Below, one piece after another: positions 42,198-51,083 of a DNA stretch of 64,000 nt. Within the stretch, counting starts at the first letter, position 1; each line of letters begins with the position of its first letter. The notes beneath the pieces are model-generated. The model did not search any database. It saw only the letters and a program-made list of their open reading frames with translations, and was not told the origin of the DNA. Source of the stretch: Saliphagus infecundisoli. Lineage in GTDB: Archaea > Halobacteriota > Halobacteria > Halobacteriales > Natrialbaceae. Both the position numbers and the translations under genes were made by a program. The stretch covers positions 124,001-188,000 of the forward strand of contig NZ_JAIWHV010000003.1 of assembly GCF_020177375.1 (NCBI RefSeq), read 5' to 3'.

Positions 42198-43016
42198 ATG
42201 GACACCGAACGGCTCATCGAACTCGTCAGACGGGGGCCGGTGCTCGAGGCGCTCCTCGAGGAGGGGACGATGGATCGCCGCGAGATCGAACGACGCCTCG
42301 GGGTCTCGCGGTCGACCGTCCACCGGTCGACCGGATCGCTCCGGGACAGCGGGCTAGTCGAGCGCACCGACGGCGCGTTCTCGCTCACGCCGCTCGGGGA
42401 GGTGTGCGCCCGGGAGGTCACGGGCCTCGAGCGGACCGTCGGGACCGCCTGGGAGATCGCCCCGATCCTGCGGGCGGCACGCGACCACGACATCGCCCTC
42501 GACGTCGAGACGTTCGTCGACGCGACCGTGACGACCGCCGCGCCGGGCAACCCGTACCGTCCGGTGGCCCGGTTCATGTCGCTGCTGGAGGACACCGACA
42601 CCCTGCGTGGCCTCGACCCCGCCTCGATCAACCCCCTCCACATAGACGAACTCTGCGACCGGATCGCCGACGGGATGGTAACCGAGGCGGTCTTTCCGTC
42701 CGCCGTGCTCGAGGAACTCCTCGTCTCGAACCCCGAACGCGCACGGACGGTCGTCGAGAGCGGGAACCTGGTACTGCTCGCCCACGACGACCTTCCCTTC
42801 GGGCTCACGATCTGTGACGACCGGGTCGGCGTCGGGGTCTACGACGACGAAACTGGGCTGTTGCGAACGTACGTCGACACGGACTCGCCGGCCGCACGGG
42901 AGTGGGCCGACGCCGTCTTCGCCGAGTACCGCTCGGCGGCGACCACCCTCGTCGAACACGACGAACTCTCGGAGTTTCCCTCGGCTCGAGCCATGGCCGA
43001 GGACGGCTCCGGCTGA
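42198..43016 (+). CDS. HTH transcriptional regulator with DUF1724/FilR1-like domain
   Basis: A 272-residue regulator. The N-terminal winged helix (about 10-70) has the segment TMDRREIERRLGVSRSTVHR as the likely recognition helix region. The C-terminal domain (about 100-255) contains NPLHIDELCDRIADGMVTEA and GLTICDDRVGVGVYDDETG, typical of haloarchaeal regulators with the DUF1724/FilR1-like fold. The ligand is unknown. ATG 42198 is preferred to 42168 because agttaatgt lies about 30 bp upstream, giving a leaderless transcript. It may regulate the adjacent divergent deacetylase gene, which is inference. Confidence 0.85.
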   Translation: MDTERLIELVRRGPVLEALLEEGTMDRREIERRLGVSRSTVHRSTGSLRDSGLVERTDGAFSLTPLGEVCAREVTGLERTVGTAWEIAPILRAARDHDIALDVETFVDATVTTAAPGNPYRPVARFMSLLEDTDTLRGLDPASINPLHIDELCDRIADGMVTEAVFPSAVLEELLVSNPERARTVVESGNLVLLAHDDLPFGLTICDDRVGVGVYDDETGLLRTYVDTDSPAAREWADAVFAEYRSAATTLVEHDELSEFPSARAMAEDGSG

Positions 43017-43228
43017 GAGGGGCGATGGAAGAGGTATCGACCGATCGGACTTCCGTGTCGCGATCGACGGTGCAACGGGATACATCCGAGCCTATGAGCA
43101 CTACCCGGTCCACACCGGATGGCATAGGCTCCCGTTCGAGCGGCGAGCGATCCCCTGCAGGGCGTGAGGTGGCCGATAACCTCGGAGGACCCAGAGGATT
43201 AACATCGAGTAGAGTCTACGGCCCTCCC
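43017..43228. other. Intergenic region
   Basis: 212 bp in which I see no gene. Composition falls towards lower GC at its right end, marking entry to the accessory-looking block. Confidence 0.45.
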
Positions 43229-43890
43229 ATGACCCTCACTACGGAGTTCGTTATCCGCTCGTCCGCCTTGCGGAATCGCTCCCGTCGAAGCGAGTCGAGT
43301 GCGTACATGGTCTCTATCACGAGGGGAACTCGCGGGTATTCGTCGTCTATCTCGAGCCGACCGACGAGGTGTCAGAAGAAGACCTCTCGGCTCTCGCCGA
43401 GGTCGTAGAAACGGCCCCGCTCGGACGCGCAAGCGGCAGAGACGTCTACCAACTCACGACCGAACTGGAGGATGTCGTCTCGGAGGCCTTCGCCCCCGAA
43501 CGGTTTACTGCAACCCAGATGGAGCCGACGGTCGTCACGCCCGAGGGCTGGTACGAGAAGAAGCTCTTTCAGAACTACAACGCGTTCAGCGGAATGCGAA
43601 CACGGTGTGAGGAGTACGGGATCGAGATCGACTTGGTTTCGATCTCTCAGAACCCTCCCGAGGACGACGGGTCCTCTCAGTACGGGCTGACCGATCGGCA
43701 ACACGAGGCGCTCCGACTGGCGATCAGCCGGGACTATTACGAAAGCCCGCGTCAAGCCAGTACCGAAGAACTGGCCGACGAGATGGACATCTCGCAACCG
43801 TCCATGTCGAGTCTCCTCCGGCGCGGCGAACGTCAACTCCTCACTACGGCGCTCGGTTCACAACCACGGGTAGACGCGCTTACCAGATAG
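43229..43890 (+). pseudogene. HTH-10 (bacterio-opsin-activator-like) regulator, frameshifted
   Basis: The ATG at 43229 opens MTLTTEFVIRS, a typical HTH-10 family beginning, but this frame soon becomes nonsense and stops at 43408. From about 43261 a different frame (+2) reads VRLAESLPSKRVECVHGLYH and continues through EPTDEVSEEDL into the standard family body to the TAG at 43888-43890. It ends with the HTH-10 region LTDRQHEALRLAISRDYYES, then EELADEMDISQPSMSSLLRR. A single missing base near 43260 reconciles the two, giving about 220 residues, the normal family length. It could be a true pseudogene or a sequence error; a shortened protein from GTG 43369 would lack its N-terminus. Confidence 0.7.
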
Positions 43891-44018
43891 CATCTCAGCC
43901 GTATTCCCTCTCGGCCTCGGCTCAGCGGATAGTAGCAGGATCGGAGTTCGAAACCGGATCCGGCACTCGTCTTTCGAAGATCACCTGCGGTAGACACCTC
44001 GTTCAGTTCCGCGGTCGC

Positions 44019-44027
44019 GTATTTAAA
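44019..44027 (+). promoter_or_regulatory. TATA box of the SDR gene
   Basis: The sequence gtatttaaa, followed by aaccctttttaga, lies about 60 bp before the ATG at 44082. That spacing predicts a 30-35-nt leader. Confidence 0.55.
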
Positions 44028-44081
44028 AACCCTTTTTAGACAGCACAACTCCGAAACGTATCGCCGGTCGTTTTCCACTCG

Positions 44082-44846
44082 ATGTCAATGGACCTCGGTT
44101 CGGAACTCGACGAACAGGTCGCACTGGTCACCGGCGCGTCCTCCGGAATCGGCAGTGCGACCGCTGCGTCACTCGCATCACGGGGCGCACGCGTCGTCCT
44201 CGCGTCCCGGCGTGAAGACGAACTCGAGGAGCTCGAAGCCCGTATCGAGGACGACGGCGGAGAAGCGCTCGTGGTCGAGACGGACGTGACGAACGACGAT
44301 GATATCGACAACGTCGTCGAGACCACACTCGACGAGTACGGCCGCATCGATATCCTCGTGAACAACGCCGGCCTCATGCCGCTCGCACATATCGCGGAAG
44401 GGGACCGCGAGACGCTTCAGACGACCATCGACGTGAATCTCAGCGGACTCATCAAACTCACACACGCGGTCGTCCCGACGATGATAGACCAAGAGAGCGG
44501 ATACATCGTCAACGTCTCCTCCGTAGTCGGGCGATTCCTCCAGCCGAACAGCTCCCACTACAACGCGACGAAAGCGGGCGTCAAGACGTTCGGCGACTCG
44601 CTCCGGCTCGACGTCGCCGAAGAGGGAATCCACGTCGCCACGATCGAGCCGGGCTCGGTCGACACCGAACTCCTCGATCACATCCCCGACGACGAGCTTC
44701 AGTCGGACGTACGGGAGCCCGTGGGGTCGATGGAATCGCTCGCGCCCGAGGACATCGCTCGGACCATCACGTTCGTCGTCACCCAACCACCGCGCGTCGA
44801 CATCAACGAAGTCCTCGTTCGGCCGATCGATCAGGTCCAGCCGTAA
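44082..44846 (+). CDS. SDR-family oxidoreductase
   Basis: The 254-residue short-chain dehydrogenase is complete. TGASSGIG (about residues 17-24) is the dinucleotide-binding motif, and NNAG is near 93. The catalytic triad is Ser in NVSSVVG (near 145), Tyr in SSHYNATKAG and Lys four residues later. The end, DINEVLVRPIDQVQP, is the usual SDR C-terminus for classical members. It interconverts an alcohol and carbonyl with NAD(P)H; substrate unknown. The clear TATA box and modest GC mark it as part of the accessory-looking block. A second ATG at 44088 is also possible as start. Confidence 0.9.
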   Translation: MSMDLGSELDEQVALVTGASSGIGSATAASLASRGARVVLASRREDELEELEARIEDDGGEALVVETDVTNDDDIDNVVETTLDEYGRIDILVNNAGLMPLAHIAEGDRETLQTTIDVNLSGLIKLTHAVVPTMIDQESGYIVNVSSVVGRFLQPNSSHYNATKAGVKTFGDSLRLDVAEEGIHVATIEPGSVDTELLDHIPDDELQSDVREPVGSMESLAPEDIARTITFVVTQPPRVDINEVLVRPIDQVQP

Positions 44847-45055
44847 AACGGTAGTAACCTGCGTACGGAGCGTCGTATTTCTGCTCTCCACGCACGAGTC
44901 GCTCGGTCGTCACCGGAGCCTCGCCGCTAGTCAACCCACCCGTTCGCCCGAGAAACCGGCGAACGTCGCGCCTCCCCCGGCCCAGCACACTGGGTATTTA
45001 ATCACCTCTCCAGATAGGATCGCTTCTATGCCCCCAAGCACCCATTCTCTGGTCA
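44847..45055. other. Intergenic region
   Basis: About 200 bp with no recognisable gene. It contains tatttaatcacc near 44994, a TATA-like element that would once have served the truncated SDR at 45056. Confidence 0.45.
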
Positions 45056-45142
45056 ATGGTTCCGACCGCCCGGCCCGGATCCGACGGACAGGTGTGGCTC
45101 GTCACGGGCGCGAGCCGCGGCATGGGATTACACCATGAATAA
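45056..45142 (+). pseudogene. Truncated SDR oxidoreductase remnant
   Basis: A 28-codon frame begins at the ATG at 45056. It reads SDGQVWLVTGASRGMG, the N-terminal strand and cofactor-binding motif of an SDR, then ends within five codons (LHHE, stop TAA). Nothing after it continues an SDR in any frame before the MFS gene. This is best read as the 5' end of an SDR gene whose remainder was deleted. The preceding TATA-like tatttaatc at about 44995-45003 is a little far for it. Confidence 0.6.
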
Positions 45143-45250
45143 CTCGGTCCGACAGTTAGGGAGGCTTCTCGGCATGTTTGAACAGCGATGGCGAACAGTC
45201 AGCGAAACGTACTGTACGGCACCCCTTCGTTCGATGGAGGGACATGTTTA

Positions 45251-46498
45251 GTGGCGGAAACTAAGAAATCTACGGCGCGCGAAGGGGCCCTCGACTCTGC
45301 CCAGGGGTGGCTGATCGTCGCCCTCGGCGTCTGTATGCTCACGATGATCTGGGGAACCGTCTTCACGTTCACCGTGTACGCCGACCAGCTCGCCGCCGCC
45401 TTTGCCCTTACCGCGCTCCAGGTCTCATCTGTCTTTTCGATTACGGCTGCAGTCTTCCTTACCGTCGGGGGGATCTTCGGGATATTCGCTGCCCGATTTT
45501 CGCTCCGGCCGGTCCTCGTACTGATCGGTTTCGGTCTGGCTATGACCGTCGTTCTCCTTCAGGTCGTCGACTCATACCTCGGCGTCGTCACCACGTTCAC
45601 GCTTCTCGGCACGGCGGGGGGTACGGCCTTTACGGTCATCGTCTCGCTGGCACCGCAGTGGTTCGAAACCCACCAGGGACTCGCCACGAGCATCACGATG
45701 ACTGGGGTCGGCTTTGGTCCACTGGTTCTCCCGTTCGCGTGGCTCTGGCTTCTCGATGGAACGGGTTTCAGAACCGCTTTCGCTGTTGTCGTTGGCGTGA
45801 CGACCCTTGTCGTGCTCGTGTCGAGCCTCGTCTATCGTCGACCGATTGACCGCTCGAAAAACGCGCGTCCCGTCGACGGAACCTGGCTCCGCGCGAGGGT
45901 GGGCGACCCGCGGTTCCAGAGTGCGGCGATTGGATTCCCGCTCGTTTTTGTCTGGTTCCACGTCCTTTCTGCACATCTCGTTGATATCCTCACTACGAAC
46001 AGCATCGGTCTGGAGGTCGCTGCAGTGGGGATCAGTGTTATCAGCGGTGTGAGTGTCGTGAGCCGGATCGGCGGTGGATTCGTCGGCGATCGCCTCGGCC
46101 AGCGTGAGACGTTCTTGACGAGTGTGGGCCTCGCCAGTGTTTGTGCCATCGTACTGCCGTTTGCCCGGTCATCCCTGCTCGTCGTCGTCGTCGTCCTCGC
46201 CGGCTTCGGCGTCGCTCTCGGTCCACTCGCCTCGCTCTGGTCGCCAATCATCCTCACTCGCTTCGGACACGAGAACGCGACGGCGACCGTCGGTTTGCTC
46301 AATATCACGATGGGCGGGTTCGCCTTCGTCGTACCGCTTGCCATCGGCATGCTTTACCGCGTGACTGGAGGGTACGCTGTTCCACTCGTTACGCTGGGTG
46401 TCGGTACCGTTCTCGGGGGCGTTCTCTTCCGCTGGGGGACGAACGGAAGACGAGAACAGCGGCTTGGCCGAATTCCTTTCGACGACCGAGATACTTAA
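45251..46498 (+). CDS. MFS transporter (oxalate/formate antiporter-like subgroup)
   Basis: The 415-residue protein has twelve predicted membrane helices. Subgroup-like features include TMIWGTVFTFTVYADQLAA in helix 1, GGIFGIFAARFSLRPVLVLI as the first-half A-motif region, and GGGFVGDRLGQRETFL as the second-half A-motif. It resembles monocarboxylate/oxalate-formate MFS carriers. GTG 45251 is chosen over ATG 45188 because ggaggga sits about 10 bp before it. It lies beside a cupin gene and an SDR, which may form a small pathway for an imported organic compound. Substrate unknown. Confidence 0.8.
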   Translation: MAETKKSTAREGALDSAQGWLIVALGVCMLTMIWGTVFTFTVYADQLAAAFALTALQVSSVFSITAAVFLTVGGIFGIFAARFSLRPVLVLIGFGLAMTVVLLQVVDSYLGVVTTFTLLGTAGGTAFTVIVSLAPQWFETHQGLATSITMTGVGFGPLVLPFAWLWLLDGTGFRTAFAVVVGVTTLVVLVSSLVYRRPIDRSKNARPVDGTWLRARVGDPRFQSAAIGFPLVFVWFHVLSAHLVDILTTNSIGLEVAAVGISVISGVSVVSRIGGGFVGDRLGQRETFLTSVGLASVCAIVLPFARSSLLVVVVVLAGFGVALGPLASLWSPIILTRFGHENATATVGLLNITMGGFAFVVPLAIGMLYRVTGGYAVPLVTLGVGTVLGGVLFRWGTNGRREQRLGRIPFDDRDT

Positions 46499-46565
46499 AT
46501 GCCCTTTCAAAATAGCACCGAGCTCAAGGGGCAAATACGTCTCACTGTTGTGCGGGTACAATCAC

Positions 46566-46973
46566 ATGGAGATTACTAGCGGCTGTTCACAACCCGCCAA
46601 CGAGGGTCCTGAGGAGTACTTCACAGGAAACGCCCGGATCGACCCTCTATTCGATCCACAGGACGAGGCCCGCACAGCGGCGGCAAGCGTCACGTTCGAA
46701 CCGGGCGCTCGCACTGCGTGGCACACTCACCCGCTCGGGCAACGACTGATCGTGACGAGCGGCTGTGGTCTCGTGCAACGCGACGGGGGAGAGATCGAGC
46801 AGATTCGAGCAGGTGATGTGGTCTGGTTCCCACCCGGCGAGAAACACTGGCATGGTGCGACGTCGAACAACGCGATGACCCACATCGCCATCCAGGAAGA
46901 ACAGGACGGGGAGGTCGTCACCTGGCTGGACCACGTCACGAACGCGGAGTACGACTCGAGGTCGGATAGCTGA
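46566..46973 (+). CDS. Cupin-domain protein ((R)-mandelonitrile-lyase/carboxymuconolactone-type)
   Basis: A 135-residue single cupin. Motif 1 is AWHTHPLGQRLIVTSGCG, giving two His and a Gln as possible metal ligands. Motif 2 is DVVWFPPGEKHWHGATSNN, giving a further His. Such small cupins bind Mn or Fe and include hydroxynitrile lyases and associated enzymes. The preceding residues (TGNARIDPLFDP) fit that subgroup. It begins 67 bp after the MFS gene and may be co-transcribed. The ATG at 46566 is the only sensible start because the frame upstream is a shadow of the MFS gene. Confidence 0.82.
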   Translation: MEITSGCSQPANEGPEEYFTGNARIDPLFDPQDEARTAAASVTFEPGARTAWHTHPLGQRLIVTSGCGLVQRDGGEIEQIRAGDVVWFPPGEKHWHGATSNNAMTHIAIQEEQDGEVVTWLDHVTNAEYDSRSDS

Positions 46974-47104
46974 CCCGACACCACTCCGGCTGGACCGGCA
47001 CTCGAGGAACCACCTGGTTATCGGATTATTACGACCCGTTCGGCCGCCGTCGGCGCTACGAGCAACTCGTTCCGTCTATCAGACGTGAACCCTTCGAAAA
47101 CTAT

Positions 47105-47178
47105 GGGCGCTGCAGGATTTGAACCCGCGACAGCTTGGTCCGAAGCCAAGTACTCTGTCCAGACTGAGCTAAGCGCCC
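47105..47178 (-). tRNA. tRNA-Arg (anticodon TCG)
   Basis: A 74-nt cloverleaf reads on the minus strand. Acceptor stem GGGCGCT pairs with AGCGCCC. The anticodon stem CTTGG/CCAAG encloses loop CTTCGGA with anticodon TCG. The T arm is GCGGG-TTCAAAT-CCTGC. It decodes CGA (and possibly other CGN) arginine codons. No intron is present. CCA is not encoded. The 3' end faces the accessory-looking block to its left, the orientation expected if elements integrate at this tRNA. Confidence 0.95.
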
Positions 47179-47323
47179 TCGTGGACGTTCGTTCCGGTCG
47201 GTCCGGTATAAGTCACTCGATTCGACCCGTCGGACCGTCCCGTCCGAGGGCCACCCGACGGCCGGAAACCGAGACGGAAGGGGTATCGGTCGGTTTATAC
47301 CTGATCACCGAACACTCCCGGGC

Positions 47324-48184
47324 ATGACAGGGGGCGTCGGCGAGACCGTACGCGGGGCCGTCGAGCTGACGCGGCCGGTGAACTCGATCGCCGCGGGTCT
47401 GCTCACCGCAATCGGGGCGTTCGTCGCCGGCGAAATCGCCGCCGCTCCCCTCCACGTGGCCAGTGCCGTCGGAGCGACCGTGTTCGCGACCGCGGCGGGA
47501 ATGGCGATCAACGACTACTTCGACCGCGAGATCGACCGGATCAACCGACCCGACCGCGCGATCCCGCGGGGCGCGATCAGCCCGCGGGGGGCGCTCGCGT
47601 TCTCGGTCGCCCTCTTCGTCGGTGCGGTCGCGCTGGCGCTTACCCTCCCGGCGCTTGCGATCGCGATCGCGGTCGTCAACCTGCTCGCGCTGGTCGCGTA
47701 CACGGAACTGTTCAAGGGTCTTCCGGGGGTCGGCAACGTCGTCGTCGGCTACCTCGGCGGGAGTACGTTTCTCTTCGGCGGCGCCGCGGTCGGGAGCGTC
47801 GAACCCGTCGTCGTCCTCTTCGCGCTGGCGGCGCTCTCGACGATCTCCCGGGAGGTCCTGAAGGACGTCGAGGACGTAGAGGGCGACCGCGCGGAGGGGT
47901 TGAACACGCTCCCGATCGCGGTCGGCGAGCGGACCGCGTGGCTGCTCGCGGCCGCCCTGCTCGCGGTCGCGGTCCTCGCGAGCCCCGTCCCCTATCTCCT
48001 GGGGTACTTCGGGGCCGTCTACCTCCTGGTCGTCCTGCCGGGGGTGGCCCTGATGATCGTCGCGATCGCCGAGGGACGGACGGACCCGACGGCGGGCCAG
48101 GAGCGGCTCAAGTACGGCCAGTTCCTCGCGGCGCTCGCGTTCGTCGTCGGCCGGCTCGCCGCCGGAACCCAGGGGCTGTTGTGA
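47324..48184 (+). CDS. UbiA prenyltransferase, probable DGGGP synthase
   Basis: The 286-residue membrane protein has eight to nine helices and two Asp-rich motifs. NDYFDREIDRINRPDRAIP (about 68-86) and DVEDVEGDRAEGLNTLP (about 182-198) bind prenyl diphosphate through magnesium. This subgroup in archaea is typically digeranylgeranylglyceryl phosphate synthase, which adds the second C20 chain during ether-lipid formation. ggtttatacc lies about 30 bp before the ATG, so the transcript is probably leaderless. It is adjacent to tRNA-Arg in the opposite orientation. Other UbiA functions, such as quinone or heme prenylation, are less likely but not excluded. Confidence 0.85.
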   Translation: MTGGVGETVRGAVELTRPVNSIAAGLLTAIGAFVAGEIAAAPLHVASAVGATVFATAAGMAINDYFDREIDRINRPDRAIPRGAISPRGALAFSVALFVGAVALALTLPALAIAIAVVNLLALVAYTELFKGLPGVGNVVVGYLGGSTFLFGGAAVGSVEPVVVLFALAALSTISREVLKDVEDVEGDRAEGLNTLPIAVGERTAWLLAAALLAVAVLASPVPYLLGYFGAVYLLVVLPGVALMIVAIAEGRTDPTAGQERLKYGQFLAALAFVVGRLAAGTQGLL

Positions 48185-48345
48185 CCGCCCGGCCGTGACC
48201 GACCGGCGTTCGGACACCCCGAAGTCATCGGACGAGACGAACGTCGTATCACAAGGAATATAAACCGGTTTCTGTATTTTCAGACCACCATTGGAGAGTC
48301 CTGTCCGCCAGGATCGGCGAGCGAAGGAGATCCGAACGATTTCGA
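48185..48345. other. Intergenic region with likely promoter
   Basis: 161 bp between co-directional genes. The AT-rich piece aaggaatataaaccgg near 48253 is a probable TATA region for the following ATPase gene. No other feature is recognised. Confidence 0.5.
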
Positions 48346-48996
48346 ATGTATGACCTTTCAGCCGTCCTCCCGGAGGTGACGGTCGCTCCGGGGACGAACG
48401 TGCTCGTCTCTGGACCACCTCTGACCGGGAAACGCGACGTCGCGTTCGACCTGCTCGCCGACGGCGCCGCCAGTGGCGAGGGGACGATCGTCGTTACGAC
48501 CAAAGACGACGCGGGGAAGACCCTCGCGGCGTTCTCGCGGGCCGTCGGCGACGACGAGCCGGAGGAGGATGGGGAGGTTGATGCCCCCGTCGGCGTCGTG
48601 GACTGTGTCACCAAACAACGGGGGACGGGAACCGTGGAGGACGACCCGCGGATCGCCTACGCGGCCTCGCCGGTGGATATGACCGGGATCGGCGTCGAGC
48701 TTTCGGCCTTCTTTCAGGAGTTCTACGAGGAACGGGGGTGCTCGCGCAACCGGGTCCTGTTGCACTCGATCTCGACGCTGCTGATGTACTCGGACCTCCA
48801 GACCGTCTTCCGATTTCTCCACGTCTTCACCGGGCGGATTCAGAGCGGCGAGGGGCTCGGCATCTACGTCATCGACTCGACGGCCCACGACGAGCGCACG
48901 ATGAACACGCTGAAACAGCTGTTCGACGGGTTAGTCGAGGTGAAGTCGGGCGAGGGTTCGCGTCCGAAGATTCGGACGGCCGGGCTCTCCGCGTAG
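48346..48996 (+). CDS. RecA/RAD55-like ATPase
   Basis: A 216-residue protein of the RecA/KaiC superfamily. A degenerate Walker A is at about 21-31 (SGPPLTGKRDV) and Walker B-like VLLHSISTLLMYSD at about 140-153. GLGIYVIDSTAHDER follows near 172. Such short single-domain members in haloarchaea are often grouped with RAD55 or with DUF7504-type proteins and may act as signal-linked ATPases rather than recombinases. Function unknown. It precedes the CoA-binding protein by 56 bp. Confidence 0.7.
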   Translation: MYDLSAVLPEVTVAPGTNVLVSGPPLTGKRDVAFDLLADGAASGEGTIVVTTKDDAGKTLAAFSRAVGDDEPEEDGEVDAPVGVVDCVTKQRGTGTVEDDPRIAYAASPVDMTGIGVELSAFFQEFYEERGCSRNRVLLHSISTLLMYSDLQTVFRFLHVFTGRIQSGEGLGIYVIDSTAHDERTMNTLKQLFDGLVEVKSGEGSRPKIRTAGLSA

Positions 48997-49052
48997 TTCC
49001 GAGCCGATCGCGCCGGGACCACCGTTTTGGGTTCTCGCCCCGAACGTCGTCC

Positions 49053-49466
49053 ATGCCAGTCGACTCCGACGAACGGCTCCGGGAGGTCCTCGACGTCGAG
49101 ACGATCGCGGTCGTGGGCTGCTCGAGCACGCGCGGGAAGGACGCCCACGAGATCCCGCGCTATCTCGCCGATCGCGGCTACGACGTGATCCCGGTCAACC
49201 CCTACGCCGAGGAGGTCCTCGGTCGGCAAACATATGACGGCCTCGCCGACGTCGAGGAGGGAATCGACGTCGTCTGCGTCTTCCGGCCCAGCGAGGAGGT
49301 GAGCGGAATCGTCGACGAAGCCCTCGAGCGCGAGGACGCGGGCGTGATCTGGACCCAGCTGGGAATCCGCGACGACGAGGCCGCTTCCCGCGCCGAGGAC
49401 GCGGGGAGGACCGTCGTCCAGGACCGCTGTATGAAGGTCGAACACCGCCGACTGATGGGGAGTTAG
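49053..49466 (+). CDS. CoA-binding domain protein (YccU-like)
   Basis: The 137-residue Rossmann-like CoA-binding domain contains TIAVVGCSSTRGKDAHEIP (about 17-35), YDVIPVNPYAEEVLG (about 43-57) and AGVIWTQLGIRDDEA (about 96-110). The end, VVQDRCMKVEHRRL, matches the invariant C-terminal Cys-x-K motif of YccU-like proteins. It binds a CoA derivative, and cellular function is unclear. The gene overlaps by 4 bp the convergent membrane protein gene. Confidence 0.9.
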   Translation: MPVDSDERLREVLDVETIAVVGCSSTRGKDAHEIPRYLADRGYDVIPVNPYAEEVLGRQTYDGLADVEEGIDVVCVFRPSEEVSGIVDEALEREDAGVIWTQLGIRDDEAASRAEDAGRTVVQDRCMKVEHRRLMGS

Positions 49467-51055
49467 CGCTCGACGGTCCACGCGCCCAGTCGCCGGACGG
49501 CGACGAGATAGCCGACGGCCCCGCTTCCGGCGACGACGGCCGCGTACGCGAGGACGAACGGCCAGCGGGAGACGAGAGATCCGACGGTCGGTGCCGGCGC
49601 GCCGACGACCAGGAGTCCGAGAGCGCTGACGGCGATCGTGCCGATCTCGAAGGCGAAGAGGGGGACGTTCGAGGGGCGGACGGTCTCGACGCCGAAGATC
49701 TCCTCGGGTTCGTACTTCGGAAGGAGAACCCCGAAGCCGGCGGCGACGCCGCCGGCCGCGGGCGAGAGGCCGACCGCGAGGAGAGCGAGGAGGCCGAGGG
49801 CCACCGGTGGGACGCCGACGGCCGCGCCGAGGGCGACGCAGGCGACCAGGGCGGCGAGCCCGACGACCAGCCCCGCCAGAACGCGTCCCCGGACGAACGC
49901 CGCCGCGTCGGTCCCCGACAGCAGGACGACGGGAAGCGTCCCGCGCTCGTCGCCGATTGGGTTGAGCGAGAACGTCGCGCCCGCGAGCAGGGCACAGGCG
50001 AGGACGCCGACCGAGGGGGCAAACCGGAGCGCGGCGAGTTCGGCCTCGGCGAGCGGACCGACCATCGGAAAGACCAGAAAGAGCAAGAAGAGGAGGTGGG
50101 TCAGGCGGCGAGGCGCGCGGTAGGCCAGCCGGAGGTAATGCCAGGCGACCCGGCCGGTCTTCGTCAGCGCGAACGGGGTCGGCGGCCGCATCGAGCCCTC
50201 CGGTTCGTTCTCGGCGCTGTCGGGCCGGTCGGCGAACCACAGCTCGGCCGCCTCGGTCGTCGCCCGCCGGGCGACGATGGCGCCGACCGCGAGGAGGGCC
50301 GCGCCGACCGCGAGCCCCATGGGAAGTTCCCCGCCGCCGAACAGGAGGGAGGCGTATGCCGTCGTCGGGCCGAACGCGGGGAGAAATCCGGTCTCCAGGG
50401 AACCGAGGCCCTCGTCGGCGACCACGTACCCGACCCGCTGGCCGACGACGATCGATCCGAGCACGAAAACGGCCCAGACGCCGGCTTTCCCCGCCGTCGG
50501 GACCGGGAGCCGACGGTTGAGCCGGATCAGCCAGAGCCCGGCGAGGTAGCCGAGCGGCACGGCCGCGAGGACGATCGGAACCAGCCAGACTGCTACCGCG
50601 GGTGCGAGCAGTCCCGCCCCGGCGCCAGCGAGAAAGGCCCCGCCGAAGACGACCGTCGGGACGACGAGCCAGACGGCGACCGCAACGAGGGCGGCGAACA
50701 GCTTCGAGAGGACGACCGCCCGGGTCGAGGCGATCGACAGCGGGAGCGTCGGGTGGTCGGGAAACGGACCGTCCTGAACCGTCTGGAAGGCGACAGTCGC
50801 CGCGAAACCGGCGACCGCAGGGAGCACGAACGAGCCGATCAGCGGAGCGGCTCCCGGCCCGACGTCGACCCCCTCGCCGAGGGCGTAAGCGCCGTAGAGC
50901 CAGACCAGACCCATGGGAACAGTAAAAAGTGCCAGTACGACGACGGAGGCAAAGCGCGAGTCGTTCGCCCGGATCGCACGCAGCGTCCGCCGGAACTCGG
51001 TCCCGGCGATCAGGCGAGCGTCCCGGACGTCGCGCGCGATCGACCTGTGAACCAT
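49463..51055 (-). CDS. Multi-pass membrane protein, ABC-2 permease-like
   Basis: A 530-residue protein with about twelve hydrophobic segments in two halves, split by a cytosolic loop near 285-300 (DRPDSAENEPEGS). Its N-terminus (DARLIAGTEFRRTLRAIRAN) and the amphipathic entry before the first helix resemble ABC-2-type permeases. No ATPase gene is nearby, so partner and substrate are unknown. The segment GDERGTLPVVLLSGTDAAAF recurs in ABC-2 exporters with two halves. It overlaps the convergent CoA-binding gene by 4 bp. Confidence 0.65.
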   Translation of the reverse strand: MVHRSIARDVRDARLIAGTEFRRTLRAIRANDSRFASVVVLALFTVPMGLVWLYGAYALGEGVDVGPGAAPLIGSFVLPAVAGFAATVAFQTVQDGPFPDHPTLPLSIASTRAVVLSKLFAALVAVAVWLVVPTVVFGGAFLAGAGAGLLAPAVAVWLVPIVLAAVPLGYLAGLWLIRLNRRLPVPTAGKAGVWAVFVLGSIVVGQRVGYVVADEGLGSLETGFLPAFGPTTAYASLLFGGGELPMGLAVGAALLAVGAIVARRATTEAAELWFADRPDSAENEPEGSMRPPTPFALTKTGRVAWHYLRLAYRAPRRLTHLLFLLFLVFPMVGPLAEAELAALRFAPSVGVLACALLAGATFSLNPIGDERGTLPVVLLSGTDAAAFVRGRVLAGLVVGLAALVACVALGAAVGVPPVALGLLALLAVGLSPAAGGVAAGFGVLLPKYEPEEIFGVETVRPSNVPLFAFEIGTIAVSALGLLVVGAPAPTVGSLVSRWPFVLAYAAVVAGSGAVGYLVAVRRLGAWTVER

Positions 51056-51083
51056 TCGACAGGACGTGGCCGGCCGGAGCCCT

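Noticed and set aside
42902-43408. 168-codon frame overlapping the HTH regulator and the HTH-10 start
   Set aside because: It is the union of shadow frames; only its last part from 43229 carries the HTH-10 N-terminus.
43000-47105. att direct repeat of the tRNA-Arg 3' end marking an integrated element
   Set aside because: I searched by eye for a repeat of gggcgctgcaggatttgaac near the left edge of the accessory block and found only short partial similarity.
47085-47327. 80-codon frame reading across tRNA-Arg
   Set aside because: It translates the tRNA gene (GFEPATAWSE), a known artefact of tRNA sequence.
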